Of a stretch of 5,111 nucleotides of DNA, positions 1 through 5,111 are shown in pieces. Location: assembly GCA_900768515.1 (NCBI GenBank), contig CAAGDG010000079.1:1-5111 (forward strand), given 5' to 3'. The notes under the pieces are model-generated. The model made no database searches and had not been told where the DNA came from. It saw nothing but the letters and a program-made list of their open reading frames with translations. Every line of letters begins with the position of its first letter. Positions within the stretch are counted from its first letter, which is position 1. Origin of the DNA: Lentisphaeria bacterium. Its GTDB lineage: Bacteria; Verrucomicrobiota; Lentisphaeria; Victivallales; Victivallaceae. Made by a program: the position numbers and the translations under genes.

Positions 1-24
1 CCCTACACGACGCTCTTCCGATCT
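1..24 (+). other. Illumina TruSeq read-1 adapter remnant (artefact)
   Basis: These 24 bases, ending in GCTCTTCCGATCT, match the 3' part of the standard Illumina TruSeq universal/read-1 adapter as I know it. They sit exactly at the end of the sequence and belong to no gene. This is untrimmed library adapter left at a contig end and not genomic DNA. Anything spanning the junction at bases 24/25 should be disregarded, including small open frames that start inside these bases. Confidence 0.96.
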
Positions 25-107
25 ATGGTGGAGGGTTCCTTTCTGAATTGGATTTTGTGATCAAACGTTTCGTCGTCTGGAATGTTCGAGTTGCCCCGGG
101 GAATGCG
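25..107. other. short non-coding tail downstream of the 108-581 gene
   Basis: These 83 bases lie between the adapter and the stop codon of the small exported protein. I see no gene, no stem followed by a T-run in the minus-strand direction, and no start of a next gene. An 8-base GC palindrome (CCCCGGGG, 94-101) is present but lacks the features of an intrinsic terminator. Confidence 0.5.
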
Positions 108-581
108 TCACCGGGCGGAAAACGTGAGTCCGCGGATTTCGAATGTGCCGGCGGTGCTGAAGTTGACCGGATCGAGCAGAAGCCGGACCGCTCCCTCCGG
201 GATTTCGAGATCCCGTTCGATTTTGGTCCATTCGGAGGTGCCGGCGGTGGAGAGAATAAGTGGTTTCCCCACGCTTTTTCCCTCCCGGTTGCGGAAGCTG
301 ACGCCGAAGGCGCCTTTCTCCCACGGTCTGGAGCCGGGAACAAGTCCGGTCGCCTTCATCTCCATGGAGATCGAGAGGGTTTTCCAGCTGTTGTCAAGGG
401 GAAACGCCCCGGTGCAGAAGGATCCGGCCGGAATTCGGAGTTCGATGCTTTCTTTGACGACTTCGGCGGTTGCCTCTTTTTTGGGGATGATCACCGATTC
501 CCCGCGGGAATCGATCAGCAAATTGCCCGCTTCACAGCCGATTGCCGCAGCGCAGAGAAGGAGTGCGAGAAGCCGTTTCAT
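108..581 (-). CDS. small exported beta-sandwich protein, carbohydrate-binding-module-like
   Basis: A 157-residue protein with a clear export signal: basic MKR, a hydrophobic run at residues 4-15, then Cys16 in AIGC. That is a weak lipobox because position -3 is Ala; cleavage by signal peptidase I after CEA (residues 16-18) is the alternative. The mature part is rich in predicted beta strands. Its pattern recalls the jelly-roll domains (CBM_4_9-like) attached to secreted glycoside hydrolases: W87, the strand around F92-F96, 'G-T-S-E-W' ending at W118, 'IPEGA' at 127-131, and a closing 'GTFEIRGLTF' at 145-154. No catalytic domain is present, so it would be a free-standing binding or structural module at the cell surface. 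The ATG (579-581) has an AGGAG ribosome site at 591-595, 9 bases upstream. The stop is TGA at 108-110. Export and the coding call are firm; the carbohydrate-binding role is inferred from the strand pattern only. Confidence 0.75.
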   Translation of the reverse strand: MKRLLALLLCAAAIGCEAGNLLIDSRGESVIIPKKEATAEVVKESIELRIPAGSFCTGAFPLDNSWKTLSISMEMKATGLVPGSRPWEKGAFGVSFRNREGKSVGKPLILSTAGTSEWTKIERDLEIPEGAVRLLLDPVNFSTAGTFEIRGLTFSAR

Positions 582-629
582 GAGGTGTCGCTCCTGGGTA
601 TAAGGTTCAAAAAAAACATTGATTGGGAA

Positions 630-658
630 ATGATATCGCCGAAAACTGTTTTTTGCAA
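630..658 (-). promoter_or_regulatory. candidate sigma-70-type promoter for the 108-581 gene
   Basis: On the minus strand, TTGCAA (653-658, 4 of 6 matches to the -35 consensus) and TATCAT (630-635, 5 of 6 to the -10) are separated by exactly 17 bases. A start near base 623 would give a leader of about 42 bases before the ATG at 581. Most of the spacer is covered by a perfect dyad AAAAC-T-GTTTT (642-652), a possible repressor site. The region is AT-rich compared with the flanking genes. The promoter is inferred from consensus only. Confidence 0.5.
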
Positions 659-679
659 ATGAAAATTGGGTAGTCGCAG

Positions 680-1813
680 TCAGAAATCAGTGGAAAAATC
701 GTTGCCGGCGCCGGAGCGGAAGATGGAGATGCTCCGGTGAGCGCGGTCGACGTCGACGATGCTCCATGCCTCTTCCGAAGGGGACCCGAACGTTCGCTCG
801 GGGCGTTCCGGCGCATTCTGATAACAGAGCGCGTTGAGAAAGCTGATCTCCGGCCAGCCGCCGGGGGCGCGGCGGATCTCATCGAGATGTTCATGCCCGT
901 AGAAGTGGGCGATGATCTCCCGCGGCCCCTGGCGGGAGAAATCCGCCCGGATCCGGATCGCGAGATCGGCCGGTTCGGCCGGGGAGGGAAAACAGCTGCT
1001 TCCCGCAAACCGGAAGGGAGTGGGATAACTCTCTTCGCCGGTGGTTTCGAAGCATCCGCCCCGCCGGAACGCGGTGAGCAGTCCGGTCATTGCCGCGCCG
1101 TTGGCCAGGTAGCCGAACCGCATGTGGCTGAAGACGGCCAGCGCCCAGCTCTCCGATTCCGGCAGTCCGGTGAAGTCGAGCGCGGAATCCCGCACAAACT
1201 CCAGCTGCGCCTGGGAGAAGGCGTGGTCGTTGATGGTGAAGTAGCGCAGCCTTCCGTCCGCCCGGGCGACGAAGGGGAGGTCGACGGTGTTGAGCAGCAG
1301 AAGCCGCATCCGGTATGCCGGCAGGTCGATATATCCACATCCGGGGGTGGCGGAAGCGAAGTGCGCACCCGGGAAGGGAACGGCTCCCTCCGCGAGACGG
1401 TACCACTCCCGGGCGGTGAGTCCTTCCTCCGGCGATCCGCCGTGATCGCGGCAGAAGTAGGTGTTGTCGTCGTGGTTGCCGATGGTGAAGCAGACCGGAA
1501 GCCCGCCGGAGCGCAGTGCCTCTCCGGCGGCGCGGATCTCCCGGACCGTCTGCCGTTTCGGACGGTTTCCGTTGCAGAGGTCGCCGCCGCAGACCAGAAA
1601 TTCGGCGCCGCACGCCTGCGCTTCCCGAGAGAAGTGGGCGAGCTGGGCGAGCGAGGAGGCGCCGTATCCGGCCGGGTCGGGACCCTCTTCGCAGTGCGCG
1701 TCGGTGATGTAGCCGAAACGCAGTGTCCCGGCGGGCGCGGCGGCGCGGACCCGTTCGCGAAAACCTCTCCCGTCCGGGGACCCCAGCACGGTCCTGCTCT
1801 GTCCGGACTTCAA
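680..1813 (-). CDS. calcineurin-like metallophosphoesterase, probably cytoplasmic
   Basis: A 377-residue binuclear metal phosphoesterase of unknown substrate. All conserved blocks of the calcineurin-like superfamily appear in order: D38-x-H40, GGD (D78), GNHD (N113-H114-D115), a lone His in 'FSHMRFG' (H230), and GHEH (306-309, ligands H307 and H309). The C-terminus, 'RSGAGND' (366-372), recalls a GAG-DR tail I associate with one bacterial subfamily, from memory. No signal peptide or membrane segment is visible. The start is TTG (1811-1813); its last two bases are shared with the prfB stop TGA (1810-1812), giving a TTGA overlap. A GAAGG site (1821-1825) lies 7 bases upstream inside prfB. A GTG at 1787-1789 (residue 9) is the alternative start; both precede the catalytic core, which begins near residue 31. 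The overlap implies coupled translation with prfB. The superfamily is secure. The substrate (phosphodiester, nucleotide, or phosphoprotein) cannot be read from the sequence. Confidence 0.9.
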   Translation of the reverse strand: MKSGQSRTVLGSPDGRGFRERVRAAAPAGTLRFGYITDAHCEEGPDPAGYGASSLAQLAHFSREAQACGAEFLVCGGDLCNGNRPKRQTVREIRAAGEALRSGGLPVCFTIGNHDDNTYFCRDHGGSPEEGLTAREWYRLAEGAVPFPGAHFASATPGCGYIDLPAYRMRLLLLNTVDLPFVARADGRLRYFTINDHAFSQAQLEFVRDSALDFTGLPESESWALAVFSHMRFGYLANGAAMTGLLTAFRRGGCFETTGEESYPTPFRFAGSSCFPSPAEPADLAIRIRADFSRQGPREIIAHFYGHEHLDEIRRAPGGWPEISFLNALCYQNAPERPERTFGSPSEEAWSIVDVDRAHRSISIFRSGAGNDFSTDF

Positions 1814-2904
1814 TGTTTTGCCTTCAGGAACGCCTCGATGAATTCATCGATTTCTCCGTCGAGAACGCCCGCGGTGTTGCTGGTTTCGACCTCGGTGCGC
1901 AGATCCTTGACCATCTGGTAGGGCTGCAGCACGTAGCTGCGGATCTGGCTGCCCCAGCCGTTCTCCGCCTTTTCACCCCGGATGGCGTCCGCCTCGTTGC
2001 GGCGCTTCTCCTCCTCGTATTCGTAGAGTTTGGCCTTCAGCATCTTCATGGCGGTGGCGCGGTTCTTGTGCTGGGAACGTTCGTTCTGGCAGCAGACCAC
2101 GATGCCGGTCGGCAGGTGGGTGATCCGGATGGCGGAGTCGGTGGTGTTGACGTGCTGGCCGCCGGCGCCGCTGGAGCGGTAGGTGTCGATCCGCAGCTGA
2201 GTTTCGTCGATTTCGATCTCGATGTCGTCGTCGAGTTCCGGGAAGACGTCGACCGAGCAGAAGCTGGTGTGACGGCGGGCGTTGCTGTCGAAGGGGGAGA
2301 TGCGCACCAGCCGGTGGACCCCTTTTTCTCCTTTGAGGTAGCCGTAGGCGAATTCGCCGGTCACGTGGAGCGTGACGCTTTTGATGCCGGCTTCTTCGCC
2401 GGGCTGCAGGTCGATCACCTCATCCTTCCAGCCGCGCCGCTCAAAATAGCGCCGGTACATGCGCAGCAGCATGTTCGCCCAGTCGCACGATTCGGTGCCG
2501 CCGGCGCCGGCGTGGATCGAGAAGTAGAGGTTGTTCCGGTCGAACTTGCCGGAGAGAAAGCTCATGATTTCCATGCGGTCGAGCGATTTGATCAGTCTCC
2601 GGTAGGCGATCTCGCTCTCCTTGAGGAATTCGCTGTCCTCGGCGGCGAGTTCGACGGAGACGCTGAAGTCTCCGATTTCAGAAACCAGTTTCCGGTAGGG
2701 TTCCACCAGGTTCCGGCAGGCGGAGAGTGCGGCGACGGTGGACTGGGCCGCCTCCTTGTCGTCCCAGAAATCCGGTGCGGCCATCTTCGCTTCGAGTTCC
2801 GCGAGTTCGGCGCTCTTTTCGTCGATCCTCAGGAATTTCCCGAGGTGTTCGACGCGGCCGCCGAGTTCGGTTTCGGCCTGGCGAAGTTCTTCGACGGTCA
2901 TCAT
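1810..2904 (-). CDS. prfB: peptide chain release factor 2 (RF2)
   Basis: RF2 recognises UGA and UAA stop codons in the ribosomal A site and triggers release of the finished peptide. The 364-residue product is almost identical in length to E. coli RF2 (365). The SPF tripeptide that defines RF2 stop-codon recognition is at 203-205 (RF1 has PxT here). The catalytic GGQ is at 248-250 in 'SSGAGGQHVN'. S244 stands where E. coli K-12 has its unusual Thr246. The N-terminal helical domain (about 1-110) and the conserved 'GWGSQIRSYVL' stretch (316-326) are complete. I place the start at ATG 2902-2904: it overlaps the upstream stop as ATGA and has GGAGG at 2915-2919, 10 bases away. An adjacent second ATG (2899-2901) and an upstream in-frame GTG (2926-2928) are less likely. 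The gene is open in one frame throughout, so the programmed +1 frameshift found in many prfB genes is absent. The metallophosphoesterase follows with a 4-base overlap. Confidence 0.97.
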   Translation of the reverse strand: MMTVEELRQAETELGGRVEHLGKFLRIDEKSAELAELEAKMAAPDFWDDKEAAQSTVAALSACRNLVEPYRKLVSEIGDFSVSVELAAEDSEFLKESEIAYRRLIKSLDRMEIMSFLSGKFDRNNLYFSIHAGAGGTESCDWANMLLRMYRRYFERRGWKDEVIDLQPGEEAGIKSVTLHVTGEFAYGYLKGEKGVHRLVRISPFDSNARRHTSFCSVDVFPELDDDIEIEIDETQLRIDTYRSSGAGGQHVNTTDSAIRITHLPTGIVVCCQNERSQHKNRATAMKMLKAKLYEYEEEKRRNEADAIRGEKAENGWGSQIRSYVLQPYQMVKDLRTEVETSNTAGVLDGEIDEFIEAFLKAKH

Positions 2905-3491
2905 TTCTTGGCGGCCTCCAGTTTCCACATGTCGTCGAGCAGCTGCTGAATATCGTCGAGACAGGCGCCGCAGGCACCGCCGGCCTTGCAGTAGTGCGTG
3001 ACCTCCTCGGCGTTGTGCAACTGATTTTCACGGGCGACCTTGATGATTTTCACGTCGGTGACGCCGAAGCATTTGCAGACGATTCTCCCCTCGTGGTCAT
3101 CATCTTTTTCGAAGGGGCTCTTTTCGCCGCGGTAGTGGCTGATCGCGGCCTGGAGCGCCTCCATTCCCATGACGGAGCAGTGCATCTTCTCCTCGGGCAG
3201 CCCGCCGAGCATTTCGGCGATCTGCTGGTTGGTGACGGCGGCGGCCTCGTCGAGGGTTTTGCCCTTGACCAGTTCGGTCAGGGCGGAGCTGGAGGCGATC
3301 GCGGAGGCGCAGCCGAAGGTTTTGAATTTGACGTCTGCGATTCGTCCGTTTTCGTCCAGTTTGAAGGTCAGTTTGAGGGCGTCGCCGCAGGCGGCGTTGC
3401 CGACTTCGCCGACTCCGTCGGGGTTCTCGATCTCCCCGACGTTGCGGGGATGCAGGAAATGGTCCATGACTTTATCGGTGTAATTCCACAT
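2901..3491 (-). CDS. two-domain Fe-S cluster scaffold (IscU-like plus BFD-like [2Fe-2S])
   Basis: A 196-residue protein equal to the first two domains of NifU. Residues 1-125 are the IscU/NifU_N scaffold on which transient Fe-S clusters are built: C35 with D37 in 'NAACGDAL', C61 in 'FGCASAIASS', and C105 in 'EKMHCSVMG'. Residues 137-185 are a BFD-like domain binding a permanent [2Fe-2S] cluster: C139-x-C141 and C174-x2-C177. From memory this spacing closely follows Azotobacter NifU. The third (Nfu-type) domain is missing: the protein stops naturally about 19 residues after C177, with an intact prfB directly behind, so this is the normal two-domain architecture and not a broken gene. The ATG (3489-3491) has AGGAG at 3501-3505, 9 bases away. 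The stop TGA overlaps the prfB start. No cysteine desulfurase (NifS/IscS) is next to it, so sulfur must come from an enzyme encoded elsewhere. No nitrogenase gene is visible, so general Fe-S assembly is the likelier role. The symbol is left empty because nifU and iscU are both only partly right. Confidence 0.93.
   Translation of the reverse strand: MWNYTDKVMDHFLHPRNVGEIENPDGVGEVGNAACGDALKLTFKLDENGRIADVKFKTFGCASAIASSSALTELVKGKTLDEAAAVTNQQIAEMLGGLPEEKMHCSVMGMEALQAAISHYRGEKSPFEKDDDHEGRIVCKCFGVTDVKIIKVARENQLHNAEEVTHYCKAGGACGACLDDIQQLLDDMWKLEAAKK
2915..2919 (-). promoter_or_regulatory. ribosome binding site deciding the prfB start
   Basis: GGAGG on the minus strand lies within the last codons of the upstream scaffold gene, 10 bases before the ATG at 2902-2904 and 13 before the neighbouring ATG at 2899-2901. 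It favours the first ATG and makes the upstream GTG (2926-2928), which lies before this site, unlikely. Confidence 0.75.
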
Positions 3492-3510
3492 AACAACACA
3501 CTCCTCTCTT

Positions 3511-4713
3511 CTATTGGGCGGCGGGGCCGGAGAGCTTCGCCTTCCTCAGTATTTGTCTGACTTGATCCGCGGCCTGCGGATCTTTGATTTCTCCGCGCGC
3601 GAGCATCGCCTCGAGGTAGTACGCCACCAGACGATGCTGCTGCGCATTGGATCCGAGCGACCACTCCGCGGCCATCCGGATCAGATGATTCATCAGTTTC
3701 TGCCGGTCTTCCGGCTCCGAAACCCCCCGCTCCTTCCGCGCTTTGAATTCTTCAATCGTCATCGTCGCGCCGGAGGGGGTGAGCGCCCCGACGAGGCGGC
3801 GGATCGGTTCGACTTTTCCGGTGGTGAAGAATTCGGTCCAGAGCTGGTCGAGCTGGGTGGGATGGTCGATTTTCGGTGGTACGCCGACCGGGATGGCCGC
3901 GACCTTGTCCAATTCCGCGAAAAGCTCGGGGGAGAGCAGCGGACGAATCCGTGCTTCGGTCTCCGGGCCCATGCAGCGTATGACATAGGCGGCCGCGGTG
4001 CGGGCCGGCCCCGTCTGCGTTTCCGCGATCCGGAGCAGTTCATCCTTGAGCTGGGGATTCCACTGGAAGAGAATGCCGCACCCGTAATACATCGGGAGCG
4101 TCTTCCCGTTCAGTTCCGGTTGCTCCCGGAGCAGGGTCTTCAGTATGCCCGGGAGCTGTTCCGGCCGGGGATTCCGGTAATATTGGCTCATGATGTTTCC
4201 GGCCTGCTTCAGTTCCACCGACGGGTAAGCTGCCGGGGCGTCGACCAGTTTCCAGGAGGCCTCCAGCTGTTTTTCGGAACCGTCGTTGCAGTCGCGGAGC
4301 CGGGCGATGATTTTGTATTCCCCGACGGGATCCTCCTCGTCCATGACCGCTTTGAGATAGAAGTCGGAAAGAAACACCCCCTCGGGATCGGTATTCCTTT
4401 TGAGAACGGGAAGTCCGGTCCCGATCGATTTGGAAATCCCGTTCGGACCGACCTGCTCCAGGTCGGCGACGACGTGCGCCTTCCCGTCCTTGAGTGCGAA
4501 CTTGCCGAGTGTCAGATGGATGGTGAACGGCTGCCCCCGCACCACCGAGGAAAGCGTTACGACGTGCGGCGGCCGTCCGGACAGAATATGTTCCCACTGG
4601 TCATTCAGATTGGTCGCGAGCGTGGGAAACAGGGAGCCTTCCAGCGCAAGGAGACCCCGGGTGGCGAGAACGGCGAATGCCGTCCAGCCTGCTTTCCATA
4701 TCCGGTTGTTCAT
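3511..4713 (-). CDS. exported protein of unknown function, Ig-like plus helical domains
   Basis: A 400-residue protein I cannot assign to a named family. The N-terminus (basic residues, then a hydrophobic run at about 9-24) looks like a signal peptide, although R19 interrupts the run; cleavage after A17 (V-L-A) or A23 is possible. Residues about 45-157 alternate like a beta-sandwich and end in 'DPVGEYKIIARLRD' (128-141) and 'ASWKLV' (152-157), typical of an Ig-like fold. Residues about 170-275 are helical and could be a short HEAT-like repeat. Residues about 284-395 form a further helical unit with 'LDQLWTEFFTTG' (288-299), 'PIRRLVGAL' (303-311) and 'AEWSLGSNAQQH' (349-360). I loosely recall such a motif set from uncharacterised bacterial proteins but can give no family name. 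No catalytic motif is evident. The ATG (4711-4713) has GGAG at 4722-4725, 8 bases upstream; the stop is TAG. It is probably first in the operon, 19 bases ahead of the Fe-S scaffold gene. It likely acts in the periplasm or envelope. Confidence 0.85.
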   Translation of the reverse strand: MNNRIWKAGWTAFAVLATRGLLALEGSLFPTLATNLNDQWEHILSGRPPHVVTLSSVVRGQPFTIHLTLGKFALKDGKAHVVADLEQVGPNGISKSIGTGLPVLKRNTDPEGVFLSDFYLKAVMDEEDPVGEYKIIARLRDCNDGSEKQLEASWKLVDAPAAYPSVELKQAGNIMSQYYRNPRPEQLPGILKTLLREQPELNGKTLPMYYGCGILFQWNPQLKDELLRIAETQTGPARTAAAYVIRCMGPETEARIRPLLSPELFAELDKVAAIPVGVPPKIDHPTQLDQLWTEFFTTGKVEPIRRLVGALTPSGATMTIEEFKARKERGVSEPEDRQKLMNHLIRMAAEWSLGSNAQQHRLVAYYLEAMLARGEIKDPQAADQVRQILRKAKLSGPAAQ

Positions 4714-4792
4714 TTGCCGCTCTCCATGTTATTCGATCCGTTGCCGGTACCGCCAGTTGTTCTTCCGGTTTTCCGTCGGAACAGATTTTATC

Positions 4793-4821
4793 AACATACG
4801 ATATTTTGCGCCCGTTTTCAA
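4793..4821 (-). promoter_or_regulatory. candidate sigma-70-type promoter for the four-gene unit 4713-680
   Basis: On the minus strand, TTGAAA (4816-4821, 5 of 6 to the -35 consensus) and TATGTT (4793-4798, 4 of 6 to the -10) are separated by 17 bases. A start near 4786 would give a leader of about 72 bases before the ATG at 4713. A perfect dyad TTCCG-A-CGGAA (4771-4781) lies just downstream of the predicted start and could be an operator. The promoter lies in the proS-to-4713 gap, and no clear terminator separates it from proS, so read-through from proS is also possible. Inferred from consensus only. Confidence 0.55.
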
Positions 4822-4848
4822 GTGTTTCCCGGAAAAATCCGCCGGAAG

Positions 4849-5111
4849 TCAGCGGTATTTTTCCATCTCGGCCTCAATCCGGGCTGCGGTGTGGGAGAGT
4901 GCCGATCCGACGTCGATCCGTTCCGCATCGCGGGATCCGCGCACTTTGAATTCGACCTGTCCGTCCGCGAGCGTCTTGGGGGAGACCACCAGCCGCAGCG
5001 GAATGCCGAGCAGATCGGCGTCGCTGAACATCGACCCGGCCTTTTCGCCGCGGTCGTCGTAGAGCACTTCGATGCCTGCCGCCTGGAATTCGGCGTAGAG
5101 CCGTTCGCAGG
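4849..5111 (-). CDS. proS: prolyl-tRNA synthetase, C-terminal fragment (cut by window edge)
   Basis: The open frame runs from the window edge to the TGA at 4849-4851 and gives about 87 residues, all from the C-terminal anticodon-binding domain of a class II aminoacyl-tRNA synthetase. The stretch 'AAGIEVLYDDRGEKAG', followed by 'MFSDADLLGIPLRLVV' and a 'VEFKVRGS' strand, is the characteristic end of bacterial (E. coli-type) ProRS, which charges tRNA-Pro. The protein ends in 'EAEMEKYR', shortly after this domain, as usual for the family. The catalytic and any editing domain lie outside the window. A GTG at 5065-5067 could be read as a start, but it falls inside the conserved domain and is an internal Val codon. 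The gene is not visibly broken; only the window truncates it. Confidence 0.93.
   Translation of the reverse strand, partial: CERLYAEFQAAGIEVLYDDRGEKAGSMFSDADLLGIPLRLVVSPKTLADGQVEFKVRGSRDAERIDVGSALSHTAARIEAEMEKYR

Noticed and set aside
94..101. CCCCGGGG palindrome downstream of the 108-581 gene
   Set aside because: It has no loop and no T-run follows it in the direction of transcription. Such an 8-base palindrome is unremarkable in GC-rich DNA.
48..662. 204-codon plus-strand frame over the small exported gene
   Set aside because: The minus-strand gene has a signal peptide, a good ribosome site and a promoter candidate, while this frame has no such support and no recognisable domain.
737..1921. 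394-codon open frame on the plus strand
   Set aside because: It lies opposite the metallophosphoesterase, whose metal-binding motifs are complete. Its translation shows no recognisable domain and is rich in Gly, Arg and Glu as expected from the antisense of a GC-rich gene.
2820..2845. Possible relic of the RF2 frameshift site
   Set aside because: TGA occurs out of frame inside CTG AGG near the homologous position, but the frame relation is -1 and not the +1 expected. It is probably coincidence.
2926..2928. GTG as an upstream prfB start adding 8 residues
   Set aside because: It lies within the upstream coding region before the GGAGG site, while the ATG at 2902-2904 has correct spacing and gives the usual RF2 length.
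1723..2949. 408-codon open frame on the plus strand
   Set aside because: It is antisense to the whole of prfB, one of the most certain genes here. The translation is dominated by Val, Ala, Gly, Phe and Asp, typical of a mirror frame, and no start context supports it.
4822..4848. Possible terminator after proS
   Set aside because: TTCCGG and CCGGGAA could pair with a bulge around a 9-base loop, but the stem is only about 6 pairs and no T-run follows on the minus strand.

Overview
The window is a bacterial contig end with about 60% GC by eye. Every gene I can support lies on the minus strand, so transcription runs from high to low coordinates. Gene content (a bacterial-type prolyl-tRNA synthetase, peptide chain release factor 2, a NifU/IscU-type scaffold) is clearly bacterial. 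The lineage is uncertain. The mix of high GC and secreted, carbohydrate-binding-like or uncharacterised proteins reminds me of the PVC group, perhaps Lentisphaerota (Victivallis-like), but that is an impression and not a demonstrated placement. Bases 1-24 are not biological: they match the 3' part of the Illumina TruSeq read-1 adapter, so genuine sequence starts at about base 25.

Layout in transcription order. 5111-4849: the last 87 or so residues of prolyl-tRNA synthetase (proS), cut by the window edge. 4848-4714: a 135-base gap holding a good sigma-70-type promoter candidate. 4713-3511: a 400-residue exported protein of unknown function. 3491-2901: a two-domain Fe-S scaffold, IscU-like plus BFD-like [2Fe-2S]. 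2904-1810: prfB (RF2), read in one frame without programmed frameshifting. 1813-680: a calcineurin-like metallophosphoesterase. 679-582: a gap with a second promoter candidate. 581-108: a small exported beta-sandwich protein resembling carbohydrate-binding modules. 107-25: no gene seen.

The four genes from 4713 to 680 look like one transcription unit. The first gap is 19 bases and the next two junctions are 4-base stop/start overlaps (ATGA, then TTGA), which suggests translational coupling. The grouping is odd: an envelope protein of unknown role, an Fe-S scaffold with no cysteine desulfurase beside it, a translation termination factor and a phosphoesterase. I see no mobile element, CRISPR array, tRNA, rRNA or clear intrinsic terminator. 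I do not see a convincing new defence or biosynthetic system. The most open points are the 400-residue exported protein and why it shares an operon with the Fe-S scaffold and RF2.
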